DNA from: Adiantum capillus-veneris
Taxonomy: Eukaryota; Streptophyta; Polypodiopsida; Polypodiales; Pteridaceae
Assembly (NCBI GenBank): GCA_014529385.2
Contig: CM043965.1
Span: forward strand, 12,975,912 to 13,039,911
Length of the DNA stretch: 64,000 nt
Direction: 5' to 3'
This document shows positions 21,309-33,300 of this stretch, in pieces. The translations under genes and the position numbers were made by a program. A model generated the notes under the pieces. That model was not told the origin of the DNA. It saw only the letters and a program-made list of their open reading frames with translations, and searched no databases. The first letter of the stretch is position 1. The number at the start of each line of letters is the position of its first letter.

Positions 21309-21498
21309 TCTAATCTCATCTCCTTAACCAAACCTATCTCTCTCATTCTTAGTAATTCATCCTCTCTAGGTTCTCTTTGCTACAGGTACATCTCTCCCCG
21401 CAGTATCCTTATTGCCTACGGGCAAGAATAGGGCTTGGGAGGGAAACTTCTCATCTCTTCACTTCTCTCATATCTACATTTCTCACATACTATCCTAG

Positions 21499-21717
21499 AT
21501 GAATAACCCACATGATGATCATTTCTATCGCTTTCACTCTGTACGATCTATTAGAATTAACGTATGGATTAGCCGTAAAATACACTTTCAACAACGTATA
21601 GTGTTTCTCTTCGGTCCTGAAGGGCTCAATGAAATACTTCTATCACCGGATCCCATCATACTACCTCTCATAGACTATAATTTTTCTTTTGATGTAAGCG
21701 TAGTTATCTTGCTATGA
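21499..21717 (+). CDS. LTR small ORF 1, right copy
   Basis: 72 codons, same start and stop as the left copy. Differences: Ile to Val in HSVRSI and Arg to Gly in FGPEGLNE, plus one silent change. It remains open despite being a second copy in a dead element. Unknown function. Confidence 0.48.
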   Translation: MNNPHDDHFYRFHSVRSIRINVWISRKIHFQQRIVFLFGPEGLNEILLSPDPIILPLIDYNFSFDVSVVILL

Positions 21718-21926
21718 ACCAAGAGGATTTGTACACACAATTAATCCCAATCACTAGACAAAATATATATATTATGGTAAGCACAAAACTACAATTCCAA
21801 AGAACAATTCGTAGCCTATTTGGTCAGCCAAGATTGAATGCCATTAACTCATCCATTAACCCTTTCATATTACCCATGATACGATATGACCATAGCCTTG
21901 ATGTTTTCATCTTCATATTGTTTTGA
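21714..21926 (+). CDS. LTR small ORF 2, right copy
   Basis: 70 codons; start overlaps the stop of ORF 1 (ATGA). One change from the left copy (FIFILF). Unknown function. Confidence 0.48.
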   Translation: MNQEDLYTQLIPITRQNIYIMVSTKLQFQRTIRSLFGQPRLNAINSSINPFILPMIRYDHSLDVFIFILF

Positions 21927-22287
21927 CATTCTCTTTTGCGTTCTTTCTTTGTGTCTGTGAGTGCAAGAGAGAAAGAGTGAGTCTTCTTTGATTGCACTTC
22001 TTTCCAAACCCTAGTCTTCATGGCATCTATGGTTTAACTCCTTCATATAGTTTTTGTTGAGTTCTCTCACAAACTCTCACAGCCATAATCCCGGTGCTTT
22101 CCTGGCAAGACCGCAAATTTCTCGACAACGTCTCACGGCATGAATCTGCACCTAAAATGCACTTTTGACCACATGCATAGCACCCTTATGCCCTAATTAG
22201 GTTGTGTTTCAAATTTGAAGTCATTTGAATCGCTAGAAACTAAGAAAATGCCAGATTTTGTGAGCAACACTAATTTTTGCACTTGGA

Positions 22288-22569
22288 GTGATCGCAGGAT
22301 CAATGGAAGCTAGAAAATATCCAGCAAGGAAGAAGAGGCTTTTCTTAGAAGATATCATTGTATCCATAGAACCCTTCACAATACCCGAAGAGAAATTGAA
22401 GCCTTCCAAGGCTTGGATGGACGAAGTGACATTGGAAAGAGAAGTACTGGCAGTGTACCAAGGTACATTCAAAGACCCACGAGGAAATACCGTGGATATC
22501 CTAATAAATCCACACGAAATCATGGAATACTCAAACAAAGAGGACACTCTCAACCAACTGGAGAGATAA
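22288..22569 (+). pseudogene. Unrecognised ORF (93 codons) downstream of F
   Basis: Reads ARKKRLFLEDIIVSIEPFTI early, then WMDEVTLEREVLAVYQGTF and ILINPHEIMEYSNKED. The upstream gatcgcag/gatcaatgg could be a 3' splice site. The W...LE...AVY.GT phrase has a counterpart at 63500-63590. I do not recognise the family. It may be a leader or gag-like piece of another LTR element. Confidence 0.35.
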
Positions 22570-23587
22570 GATTTACATAATTTCTTCACAGCACGACCAG
22601 CATGTGTGGTCAAATAGAGAGTCTATGAGCTAGGCAGATTTGTTGTTCGCAGTTGCTACCAAAGTGAGAATTAGGCCATGTTTTTTTTTATCTTGGCTTT
22701 CAATAAATGGATTTTGGAGCTTGTGTTTTCTAATAAAAAAGAATCAAGAGGCTTTTACACAAGAGTGGATGCTTTGCTCTAAGTAGGTGAAATCCTTCCA
22801 TGATACGCTCTTTCTTATCTTTACATCTTCTTGCATACTTGGATTAAGTGAATCTGCTTGTAAGCTATGGTTCCTTTCATTTTCAAAAGCTAAGCATACA
22901 TGAAATCACTTGGCAGGCAAGGGGAACCACATTGGCTCACTTTGTCAAGGCCCTAAATTGATGTCATGGGCTGATAGGGGTTAGTCATTGCCTTGGTAGG
23001 CTAGTAGAATTTTGGAACACCTCCTTTGGGTTCAAGGAGCCAAGAGTTGTAGTTAGACTTGTCTTTGGGTGGTTTCCGTGTGATGTGCTTTACTTTTTTC
23101 AAAATCGAAAATCAAAAAACATCTTCCATGAGCTTCAAAAATCTAAGTGACAGTGTACTAATAGATTAGGAGCTTCCTTGTGGCCCATAGACATGATAGA
23201 CTTGGATGATTTATTTATATTGATCGTATGGTTTTTAGGCTAGTAGGTTTATGAACTTGCATTAGCCTAGGGTCATAATTGATTGCTTGTGTAACACGCA
23301 TGAGTCTAAAAATTTTAGTAGTTTAATATTCATAATGGTTTAGATGCTTTTTTTCTTTATGTGGTTTAGTTTTTGGCTATGATAGATCCATCTTTTAGAA
23401 GAAAAATTCACTTTGCATTATCTTTCAATGCACTTCATGCTCTATTCATATTTTTTGGCCTTTGATACTCATGACTTGTCTTATGTTTTGCATCTCAATA
23501 TTCCTCCATGGACATGCTTTCTACCATGTCACCGTGCTTTGCTTTAGTGGCACACAAGGACATGCACTAGATTAGGAGGGGGAAAAT
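22570..23587. other. Non-coding stretch
   Basis: No ORF or repeat stands out. It ends in the purine run aggagggggaaaa, which could be a polypurine tract for the LTR-like sequence that follows. Confidence 0.35.
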
Positions 23588-24599
23588 GTTAGTAGCGACT
23601 AACACATGCTACACCAATTATGCACCAAGATAGTGATGTGCTATGGATGTGTACAATATTTCCTATTCACATTGTATAAGGTCTTGGGCTCATTTAGGAG
23701 TTCCAAATTGTCTAAGCTAGAGGGCTCAACTTAATCCTATAGTAGAAAGGCTTGGATTCCATGCCTTTATAAGAAGCCGTTTTATGCAAAGAGGATTCAT
23801 TCTTGAGTATTCATTCTTGAGATCTCACTCTTCAGTGTTCACTTTATGGATCACCTAGCCTTGAGCTTAATGCCCATGCTTAAAAGGCTAGTGCTAATCC
23901 TTTGTAATTAGAGTAGATCTTCTTGATTAATCTATTCTCTATTTTGCTCATTAGTCTTGTCTTCTCTACATTTCATTATTTCATAAAAGTGGTTTTACAC
24001 TCTCATTATTCTAGATTGAGAGAGGTAATTACTTGTTGCTTTGATCTTAACTCTCTTCTACCATGAGTATTTTGATTAGTTGATGACTTCTCTAATTCTC
24101 TTGATTATTGTAGTGTGTGTGCACTCTTGGTCATGTGATTAGAGTTCGTGCCTAATTGTGTTCTTAAGTGTGTGAAGGTTTAAGAGCCTTGAGCTCAATG
24201 CCACTTGTGTGTGATATGATTAGAGTACCTTGGTTAGCATGTGATTCTTGGCGAGGCCAACTTCAGTGTATTTAGTGTGTGCTTTGGTCATGGATGCTTG
24301 TGTTGGTGATGTGCTCTTGTGACTTGAATAAGATTGGAAATTTGGACTTTTGTGGGCTTGATGTGTGTCGGAGTTACTTGATTAGTGATTAGAGTGTGAT
24401 TAGAGTGTGATTAGAGTTAGTCTTTCCATGGATAATCTCTACTTGCATTGGAGAGGCATTCTCTTGAATCCTCTTATTCATTGTGTCCAATGATGCTCTC
24501 AAACTTAGTTGTGTGATGTTTTCATGATTTACTTGGGTGATTCTCTCTCCGGATTGATGATTTTGCTTGAGTTGGCCTATTCTAGGACTACCTCCTTAC
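23588..24599 (+). repeat. LTR-like sequence interrupted by copia G
   Basis: Begins tgttagtagcgactaacaca directly after a purine-rich aggagggggaaaa. It contains a TATA-like tttataagaag near 23767 and then a C/T-rich leader-like stretch. This is the layout of a polypurine tract plus 3' LTR. Copia element G sits in it; the sequence resumes after G at 26603. Where the LTR ends is unclear (a CA near 26700 is possible). Confidence 0.4.
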
Positions 24600-24798
24600 T
24601 GTTGGGATGTAGGCTAGGTGGCCGTGGGAAACCACCCTTGTACACTTGATTTCACCTAATCAATATAGGGAGAAAAAGAGAGAGGGTTGAATCTTCTCTT
24701 TCTTCTCCACTAACCCAAATAGAGGTTGTCTGTGTATCATCCCCTTCCCCATTCTCTTCTTCCTCTCTCTTGCACACACCCCGTACACGCGCACAACA
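24600..24798 (+). repeat. 5' LTR of G (199 bp)
   Basis: TGTTGGGATG...CACAACA. About ten differences from the 3' LTR by eye. Confidence 0.93.
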
Positions 24799-24800
24799 AT

Positions 24801-24812
24801 TGGTATCAGAGC
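24801..24812 (+). promoter_or_regulatory. Primer binding site of G
   Basis: TGGTATCAGAGC, initiator-Met-tRNA type, two bases after the LTR. Confidence 0.92.
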
Positions 24813-25130
24813 TGCGGCAACGAACCGCACACGTGACCGCTCTCCGACGACCGACTCGGAAGCGACAGAGCTCGCTGGCTATGGCGGAGCTTGGAGCTTG
24901 TGCTTGAGCTTGGTGGTGGCAGCGGATCCGGCAAGGATCAGAGAGATCAGGTGAGGTCGACGGTTCCCGGCTACCCTACGTGAGAAACACCTCTTTGGCT
25001 TGGAGGGAAGCTTGGAAGTTTTGAGATCTATGTGTGTGCTCTGTGTAGTAGATCTGAAATTGGGAGCTTTGAGCAGTTCAATCGAGCGAGGGAATCGACT
25101 TGAAGTAGATCTGCAGTGTGTAATCAAGCC

Positions 25131-26317
25131 AATGATGACGGAATTGGTTTGTAGACTTAAAAAGGCATTGTATGGCCTCAAGCAAGGTTCAAGGCAATGG
25201 TATCAAAAATTCGACAAATTCATGCATCCTCAGGGTTACATAAGAAGTCAAGAGGATCACTGCTTATACACAAAAATATTGAACGATAGTTCTTTAATCA
25301 TCTTGATCTTGTATATAGATGATATGCTTATCGGAGGCAAATCAATTGATGAGATCAATCGGTTGAAAAAGATGCTAAGCACTCAGTTTTCCATGAAAGA
25401 TTTGGGAGATGCCAATCACTTTCTTGGTATGCACATCAAGAGAAACAGGCAACATGGAATTCTTGAATTATCTCAAGAAAAGTACATTCACAAAGTCTTG
25501 CAACGTTTTAGTATGCAGGGGGGGTCATTGAGTACCCCAATGCAAGCATACTCCAAACTTAACAAGGAAGACTCTCCCAAGACAATGGTTGAGAAAGAGG
25601 AAATGGCGAAAGTACCATATTCTTCAGCAGTTGGCAGTTTGATGTACGCTATGGTAGCCACAAGACCAGACATTGCACATGCACTGGGAGTGGTTAGTAG
25701 GTACATGGTAAACCCTTGCAAGAAGCATTGGGAAGCAGTGAAGAAAATCCTCAGATATTTGAAAGGTACAGCTAGCAAGTGTTTACGCTTCGGAAACAGT
25801 GATGCATCTATTGTAGGTTACACAGACGCGGATTATGCGGGTTGCGTGGATCGTAGAAGGGCCACATCTCGCTATGTGTTCATGTTTGCTGGAGCAGCTA
25901 TCTCTTGGAGATCGTGTCTCCAAGATTGCACGTCTTCATCTACCATTGAGGCAGAATATGTTGCTGCGTCTGATGCCAGCAAGGAAGCCATATGGTTGGC
26001 TCGTCTAGTGGGAGATTTGGGCATTCACGAGGTTCCAGTACTACATTGTGGTAGTCAGAGTGCCATTGCTTTGGCAAAGAATCCAGTGTTTCACTCAAAG
26101 TCGAAACACATTGCTCTGCCATTGCTTTGGCAAAGAATCCGGTGTTTCACTCAAAGTCGAAACACATAGAGGTCAGATACCATGTCATACGAGATGCATT
26201 GGCTGGCAAGTGCATCGAGCTTGTCAAGGTTCATACTGACGACAACCCCGCAGATGCTCTCACAAAGAGCCTAGCCTCGGAGCGATTTACACATTGTATA
26301 GAACTTATGGGTGTAGG
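25131..26317 (+). pseudogene. Copia reverse transcriptase and RNase H (element G)
   Basis: RT starts in mid-domain: CRLKKALYGLKQGSRQWYQK, then LILYIDDMLIGG (YIDD box), SMKDLGDANHFLGM, and RNase H with GYTDADYAGC (Asp) and SSTIEAEYVAAS (Glu). The third acidic site reads LHCGSQSAIAL: the Asp expected before SQSA is Gly. A 56-bp tandem duplication (26061-26116/26117-26169) then shifts the frame; the C-terminal tail resumes at 26127 (IEVRYHVIRDALAGKCIELV, NPADALTKSLASERF). The open frame begins upstream at 25000 in leader sequence. Confidence 0.88.
26061..26169 (+). repeat. 56-bp tandem duplication in RNase H of G
   Basis: tgccattgctttggcaaaga... recurs after 56 bp with a single clear difference (ccagtg/ccggtg). 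It disrupts the frame. Confidence 0.93.
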
Positions 26318-26391
26318 ATGAAGCCTTGGCAATGCTTCATCAACTTTGTATAGACTAACCATACTAATGCCACTATTGGCCACCATGACCT

Positions 26392-26404
26392 TCAAGTGGG
26401 AGGT
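26392..26404 (+). promoter_or_regulatory. Polypurine tract of G
   Basis: aagtgggaggttg immediately before the 3' LTR, the usual site of plus-strand priming. Confidence 0.7.
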
Positions 26405-26602
26405 TGTTGGGGTGTAGGCTAGGTGGCCGTGGGAAATCACCCTTGTACACTTGATTTCACCTAATCGATATAGGGAGAAAAAAGAGAGGGTTGACTCTTC
26501 TCTTTCTTCTCCACTAACCCAAACAGAGGATGTATGTGTATCATCCCCTTCCCCATTCTCTTCTTCCCCTCTCTTGCACACACCCCGTACACGCACACAA
26601 CA
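26405..26602 (+). repeat. 3' LTR of G (198 bp)
   Basis: TGTTGGGGTG...CACAACA, followed by target duplication cttac. Confidence 0.93.
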
Positions 26603-27237
26603 CTTACTGGGTTGTTTTGTATTCACCATGCTTTCTAATGTAGTTTTTTATCCTTGCCTTGCTTCTCTATGTGTAGTAGTATCGAGACAGCTCTCTGTTG
26701 GCATCAATTTTGCACATAGCAGCGTGTACAATTTTCATCATCTTCAGCTTTCTTGTCATTAGTTTTTCAAGATTTTTTCCAAGCTTTCTTGTCATTAGTT
26801 TTTCAAGATTTTTTCCAAGCTTTAAATTTCCCCATTTCAATTTATGATCTTCAGGTTACGACTAGTTCTCTCTGCAGGATTATGGCTATGGTAGCCTAGT
26901 GGTAAATTGTGTACAGATAGATTGGGAGAGCATGTATCTATGAATCATGGAATTGATGTTCAAATTGTGGGTTTCTGATGTTCAATGGTGAAAGGGGAGG
27001 TCCTTGTCTTCATATGCATTGGTCGGCATGTTGGATGTAAATCCGTGCTTTGACAATCTTTTGCTCCTATGTGCTATGGTCCTTTGGGTGGGCGTGTGCT
27101 TGTAAATTCCCAAGGGATCATAGGTCTTTTGATTGGGGTTTGCTAAGAGTTATTTTGGTATAATTTTGGGTGCTAAGGTTGAAGTTTGAACTCTCCTAGG
27201 CTATAAATCTATAGAGGTGTCCCACTTTTTTTTTTGC
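26603..27237. other. Continuation of LTR-like sequence, then non-coding
   Basis: Contains a 36-bp tandem duplication (26746-26817, agctttcttgtcattag...). A possible tRNA-derived SINE head lies at 26892-26990: TAGCCTAGTGG resembling an A box, and gttcaaattg resembling a B box about 75 bp later. A T-run lies at 27227. Weak signals only. Confidence 0.35.
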
Positions 27238-27760
27238 CCAACAATTCCATTAGATTTCTCTACCAAACCATTTGATTGCGGGTAGAAGGGTGTGTTGTGA
27301 TGATGTGGAATGTGAAGTTATTTGCAAACATCTTTCAGAAATCCCTTCCTAAACCCTAGACCGTTATCAAAATCAATTTCCAAAGGTTTTTCAAATCTGC
27401 AACAAATGTGAGTGTAGATATATTTGCTCAATGTCCTCTCATTTACCTTTGCCACACTTTGTGCTTCCACCCACCTAATCATATAGTCTATAGCCATTAG
27501 AATATAGATTTTACCATTTTTTACTCTAGTTAGTGTTCCCATAACATCAATGCCCCATTTTTTGAAAATTCCATTTGCGAGTGCTATTTGCCTTGGACCA
27601 TGCACCACCCTTCTATATCTATTAATGTTAAATATCCACATGCAAGCTTCGCTAAACGTACCCTACAAGAAAAATCTTCTTCACAATTAACTCTTGGACA
27701 AAGTGACCACTACATGCTTCTTCATGCAAACTTTTAGAATGGCTAGAATATCCTTAATCG
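27238..27760 (-). pseudogene. Ty3 integrase (element H)
   Basis: Zinc-binding part (HEEACSGHFVQELIVKKIF) at the right. The core has WGIDVMGTLTRVKNGKIYIL (first Asp), AIDYMIRWVEAQSVAKVNE (second Asp region), DNGLGFRKGF, and NTPFYPQSNGLVEKSN, where the catalytic Glu is kept. Frame breaks at about 27318 and 27645. It ends near 27238 in a poly-A-like ggcaaaaaaaaaa. Confidence 0.85.
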
Positions 27761-28129
27761 TTGGTACTCTCTTGCACACTTGATCCTTCCCTCTTTGATA
27801 GAGGAAGCTATCTAGGAAGAGATATGAGCTTGCCTTCTTTATGAGTCTCCTCTTCTAAGACTTTGTGAAGCCTTGTGGAAAGTTTCTCTCCAAAATGAAG
27901 CCCATAGCTAGATCCAATGACTCCATTTCTTGGTATCTTGGTTGCTTGATATCTCCTGCCACCATGATAACATGCACTTCTTTCTCAACACATGCAATCG
28001 CTTGTTGTGCAAGTTAATCAGCATCCTCATTTTGTTTCCTAGTAATATGATACAATTGCACTTCTTCGAATGGACTAAAAATCCTATAGATGGCATGAAC
28101 CTTTGTCTTTAGGCTTTCATTCTTGCATG

Positions 28130-28565
28130 CCTAAATGTCCAAGATCTGCTTCACAATAAGAACTGTATCCCCCTTTACCATGAGATATTGTATTCCTTGA
28201 CTAATGCACATCTTCAAACCATGAAGTAGTATCTCCTACTCTACTTCATTGTTGCTACTAATGGATCCTAGAAAATTGACCTTCTCTTTCATGAACACCG
28301 CTCCACTTGGATAAATCAACACAAGCACTCCCCCTACTTTATATGTGGCTCGTCAAAAATCTCTATCAAAGAACAAGGTAAAATGCAATAGGGATACCTT
28401 TAGGTGGTGAAAATGGTAGGGTCTTTACTTTGGGCACTTTAATCTCCTTCTCATGCACCGTATGAGAGATACCCTTCACCGGGGGTCTATGCACAAAACA
28501 TACAATTTTCACCTTCATACAACTTTCAATGTACATCAAAGTTGCGGAAGCATTTGCATAGGGGA
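28130..28565 (-). pseudogene. Second (archaeal-type) RNase H of Ty3 element H
   Basis: Minus strand reads PSGAVFMKEKVNFLGSISSN, NEVE then one stop, ILLHGLKMCISQGIQYLMVK and GDTVLIVKQI. This is the Tat-type additional RNase H (compare the family YEAL..GL..A...I..L.V.GDS.LV.NQ). A linker upstream (HRPPVKG...KTLPFSPPKG) is also open. Confidence 0.75.
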
Positions 28566-28732
28566 GGAGCTCTCAGCGCCCGACCAAGCCTAGAGTTTAG
28601 GCCATGATCCGGACTGCATATAGAGGTACCTAGCGACTAGAGCTACCCTTGAATGGGTGTTATGAATGAAAGCATACTTAAGGAACAAATATAACATTGT
28701 GGAGGGTGAATATATGTGTACTCCGCATCGCG

Positions 28733-28841
<109 letters not shown>

Positions 28842-30997
28842 CAGTGGAGGGTGAAATAGAGTGCATAGAGATGTGAGAGATTGACAACTTCTAAATGGAA
28901 CATGCAACCATGTACTAATGCAATGACAAAATCTGGGTATACCATAACATCAAAAAGTTTATGAAGAAATAACTAGAAGAGCATCGGACCATGTGTAGGG
29001 ATCAACCGGTCCACCCATCCACATCCTCTCTATTACGAACAGAGAGAATTTCACTTCAGTGGGAGTGAGCCAGAACACCTCCAACCTACCTAAGCTAGAC
29101 ATAACCTGAGGCTTTTTTGCCTCCCTCCATGACCCCGAGCTCTAAAAGGATCCCAAGTACCAGTAGGTGGTAGGGTATCAACACCAACCATACCAGTTTA
29201 GGCGCCACGCCTCTTCGATGCCCAGCACCGGGTGTGTAGGAAAATCCAAGGCAAAATCCCCAACGTGTTATCCGTGTAGGTCATTCAACCCCCGATGCAC
29301 TAATCGTGTAGATGAGCCTAACAAAAAGAAGAAGACCTAGGCAATACCCTTGATCCAGCCAAGCCCCAAGTCAACGACCCTTTAGTCTAAGGCTAACCAC
29401 TGTAGGTGATCCTAGTCTTGTAGCGATGCTGCCATGAGAAACATAACACATGATTCCAATCACAATAGCACTTCTCGTATGCACAAACAATCTTTTCCAA
29501 GCAGTTAGACTGTATAGGGTCTCTACCCTTACACGTCTACCAATAACCATCTAGATCACTTCATGATCCAATTCCAAAACCATAAACCATAACCCAATCA
29601 CATCACATGGGTGAGCAATCCACCCAACTCAGGTGAGGCACGACCAATCCTGCATAACCACTTTAGAACATAACATGGCTGCAAAAATTTTAAGCAGCAT
29701 AACCAAATCCAAAAAAAAAAACATGAGCCACACTGGCTTCCACCATAAAATCACAACCATAATCCATAAGGAAATCTCAACCCTTAACCATAAATCATAA
29801 TCACACTGAACCAACTCCCACACTTGGAGTTTGACATATCCCTTGCAATCAACCGGAGTTTATACACATATGACTCTTAAGACATGATTCTTTCATGCTT
29901 AAAAAGAGTCCAACCAGCAACTAATCATGAAACAAAAATCCAATTTTGATAACATCCAACCATGCAAAGCTGATGCATCACATTTGCACTTCACCTCCCT
30001 AGCACATAAAGCTAGTTTTGACCTAGAAATGTGGAAAGCAGTCATAACCATGCATTATGAGGCATCCACATCAATCCTTAAGTTCCCATACATCATATGA
30101 TAACATTCCATCACCATGAACATGATGCAAAACAGCTCCGACCTTTAGGTCAACCATAAACCATAACTTCACACATATGCAAAAAAACAACTTTTTGACA
30201 TTTTTGGGAGCATGCATAACATGCAAATGAAAGTATTACATCACTTTATCCATATGGTACTTACACAGCAAACAGTAACCAAAAAAGAAAGACACTTTAA
30301 TCATGTCTGCTCATGCGGTTCGGGATGTCTAACCATAAACTCTCACATAAGTTTATGGGCATCTAATAGCTGAAATCAACTCACCAAAATAAACCATGAA
30401 TCATACATAAACGGCTCGTTTAACTCATGACGTCATAGGGTACCCCCCCTTGGTAGCACCCCTATATGTGTAGGTAAAGCCGGTTATAGAACGATTAATA
30501 ACTCGCATTCCCGAGGTGATAACGGAGACCTAAATACATTTATCGTCAAGATTTTCAATTGGTTAAGTGGGTTTGCCCATCCAATGAATCTATATAGTGG
30601 TTCTTCAAGGACCCTGGTGTCAAAAAATTTAGTTAAGTGCACCAGGCAGCAAGCTGTTTTTTAACCATATCTCTTAGCTCGTGCGTGATTTTCACATGAC
30701 ACCAAAGAGAGAAAATGTTCTAAATGATGTGTTTTATTTTTGGTGTAAAGGGTTCGGTCTGATTCATAACGGTTTGTGAGTTATGACCAAAACAGTGTTC
30801 CTACCGCCTCTTTGACGTGAAACAAAAAGTGCTTTTTATGCACGCACGTGATCTTAAATGCATCATGTGCATAAAGCAGCATGTTAAACATGATAAAATA
30901 ATCATGGGGCAACTTCATACATACTCGATTAATCCATGCATGCACTCGTATACAAAAAAAAAACACCGAGAGGGTGACTCCTCAAAAAAACGACATA

Positions 30998-31019
30998 GAG
31001 AGAGAGAGAGAGAGAGAGA
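30998..31019. repeat. (GA)n microsatellite
   Basis: Short pure GA run followed by gatgatgatgg. Confidence 0.9.
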
Positions 31020-32224
31020 TGATGATGGCTATGGAGTTTAGAGCTTCTCACCGTGCTTTAGAACCGATTAGAGGCTATCGAAAGGCTTCTTTCTTTTCCT
31101 CAAGAGAGCGGTGATGAGAGCTACGTAGAGGTATTCACCACGAAAGCTTTTGAAGAGCGCGTACACCGTGAAACGAGAGAGAAGATAGTAAGCAAGTAGA
31201 GAGAGAGTATCCTTCTTCTTCTTTTTATTCTTCTTCCTGAGAGAGAAGATCTTATGGAGATGGTGATGAAGAGCTTACACCACTCCATTAATAGATACGT
31301 AAATCCTTGTGGTAGTAGATGCAACAGACTGCACTGAAAACTGAGGCTTGCAGGTGAATGTATAGGCTCTGTGGGGCTGGCTGGAGTAACTTCCAAGCAG
31401 AAAACTACCGCTAGTTTTTGGTCCAAGAATAGGTTCCTCCTTTTGGCAACTTTTCTAAAAACATGCCTTTATTTTTGGTGGTCAACTCTCCCACTTACCA
31501 TTCAATTTTTACAGTAAAATTGGCCAACCGAACAGTATCTGGCCAATTAATGGAACCTTAGCTACACTATGCCATAACGTAATGTCCCGGCATAATTATG
31601 ACTTTCCCCCAAATGTATTTTACAGTACCGCTTTTTACAAAAATAATTTCCACAAAAATCATGTTCGGTCTCGTTTTTGCTCCGGGTGATCATTTTTAAA
31701 TTCGACGGAGACTAAAATTTATATTTTTATGTTTAGGTCATCATAAAAAGCACATTGCTTTTTAAAAACGTCAAAAAGCACGAAAAGCTAAAAATAGCAT
31801 AAAAAAGAAAAAAAATCTAAAATTGAACCACCGGTTTCCCTCGTCCATTGGACTAAGAAAGCAGACTCGCTTTTCACTAAAAAGCACTAAAAATTGTGAA
31901 AAGCACTTAGAAAGCAGATTTTTACAAAATTGAACCGTAGCTTCTTTGGAACATGTAGATTAAGGATTCGACCTTGCTTTTTGCAAAGAAGCACCTAAAA
32001 GCATAAAAAGCATGAAAAAACTAAAAATAGTTGATTTTTCCAAAACTACACCAAACGTCCCTCTAACCTACTGGAACATGGAAGGGCCTTGCTTTTTACT
32101 TTAGAACCTTCCAATACTATCAATCAAGCATCTTAAATTAAAATATGACCAAATAGATATTGAAAGCTTTTTTTTTAAAAAAAAGAGACCCAAAATTTGG
32201 GGATCTTATATCCTATAAGTGAGA

Positions 32225-32620
32225 ATCCCTACCAAGTGTGTACACACACTATCTTCTAGCTTGAAAGAGTATTGGAACTCTTGCAATTCAATAATCCACT
32301 TTGAGATTCTAGTACTAAGATTTATTTGAGATGATACCTAAGGGAACAAATTTTTACAGTGAGTAGTACAAATCGTTTTGGCAACAAGTAAGATCTAAAT
32401 TTCTTACCACACACATGAGAGCAAGCATCATAAGTTCTGCTTTCGTGTAGCCTTTCTCCAAATAATTCATGACCCTACTAGCAAAGTAGATGGGGCGCAC
32501 CCTAGTACTATGGGGATCTTGTTGGAAAAAAAAAGCACCCACTATTTCCTTTCCAACACTAGAGCTAATGAAGAAAGTGTACTCCCAACAAGGAGGCATG
32601 AGTGTTGGTAGCTCTGACAA
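32225..32620 (-). pseudogene. Ty3 RNase H (element H)
   Basis: VGAFFFQQD, RPIYFASRVMNYLEKGYTKA then ELMMLALM (RNase H of gypsy RT). The C-terminal part, ISKWIIELQEF and SVCTHLVGILTY, is in shifted frames down to 32225. It ends where the foreign insertion begins. Confidence 0.82.
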
Positions 32621-32639
32621 GATGAATTTGATGTTACAA

Positions 32640-33300
32640 AAGTACTCCTCAAGTTAATCATACCATGCAAATTCTACTTGTTGTGTTAATTTTTTCAAAG
32701 GGTGAAGTAATTTCCAGGCTTAATGTACGAAGCGTGAAATGTATTTCACCTTTTGAATGAATGAAATGACCTCCTTAAGACTCTTGGTGGATGGTAACTC
32801 AATAATAATCTTTGCCTCTTTTGATCCACCTCAATGCCTTTTGACCAAGCATGATCACTTCATCCTCACCTATGTGGCATTTGTCAAGATTAAGTTGACC
32901 TCCCATGTCATAAAACTTCTTCAGACCTTCTTTACCTTCTCTAGATGCAATGAATTAGAGATTTATATGCAAAAATCATCTATAAACACTCTCCAAAGAA
33001 TGCTTAAAACACCATGTTCATGAAACATTGAAATGTTATTGGAACTTTTGTAAATCCAAATGGCATGACTCTAAAAGCTAAGAACCACAAGGGGTGATGA
33101 AGGTTTTTTTTAGTTGATCCTCTAATGCAATTTCTATTTCAAAGTAACCAGAGTAACAATCACATCCGTGTATTTATCTTCGCTTGCTGCCTCATTTAGG
33201 ATCTTGTCTTGTTGACTCATTCAGTGGATGATAATCCACACACAACCTCCACTTGTTGTTCTTCTTTGGGAGTGACAACGACAAGAGAGACCCACTCTAA
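32640..33300 (-). pseudogene. Ty3 reverse transcriptase (element H), degenerate
   Basis: Only pieces are readable: VFIDDFCI near 32975 (FIDD box of RT) with stops soon after, and a region near 33240 matching the RVCVDYHPLNE-type substrate segment (nnkWRLCVDYHP). No continuous frame. Confidence 0.65.

Larger units (their letters stand above)
16201..22127 (+). mobile_element. Ty3/gypsy element F, internally deleted
   Basis: Plus-strand element: LTR-homologous block 16201-17189, primer-site-like sequence, gag, protease, reverse transcriptase, then a jump from within RT directly into a second LTR-homologous block at 21091-22127. RNase H, integrase, polypurine tract and the left part of the 3' LTR are missing, presumably by one deletion. 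I found no matching target duplication (right flank acgtc). Domain order PR-RT, the FIDD box and the gypsy-type RT assign it to Ty3. Confidence 0.85.
21091..22127 (+). repeat. LTR-homologous block of F, right copy
   Basis: Direct repeat of 16201-17189. It abuts RT coding sequence without a polypurine tract. Both small ORFs remain open. It ends in ctcgaca followed by acgtctc, not by the primer-site sequence seen in the left copy. Confidence 0.9.
24600..26602 (+). mobile_element. Ty1/copia element G, internally deleted, with TSD
   Basis: Both LTRs (24600-24798 and 26405-26602) and a perfect 5-bp target duplication cttac (24595-24599 and 26603-26607). Only 2.0 kb long: gag, protease, integrase and the first part of RT are deleted, and the leader joins RT at about 25130. 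It belongs to a copia family different from A-E (different LTR, RT closer to Tork/SIRE-like text). It must have moved with proteins from another copy or been deleted after insertion. Confidence 0.93.

Noticed and set aside
26892-26990. tRNA gene
   Set aside because: A- and B-box-like words only; no cloverleaf can be drawn. At most a SINE head.
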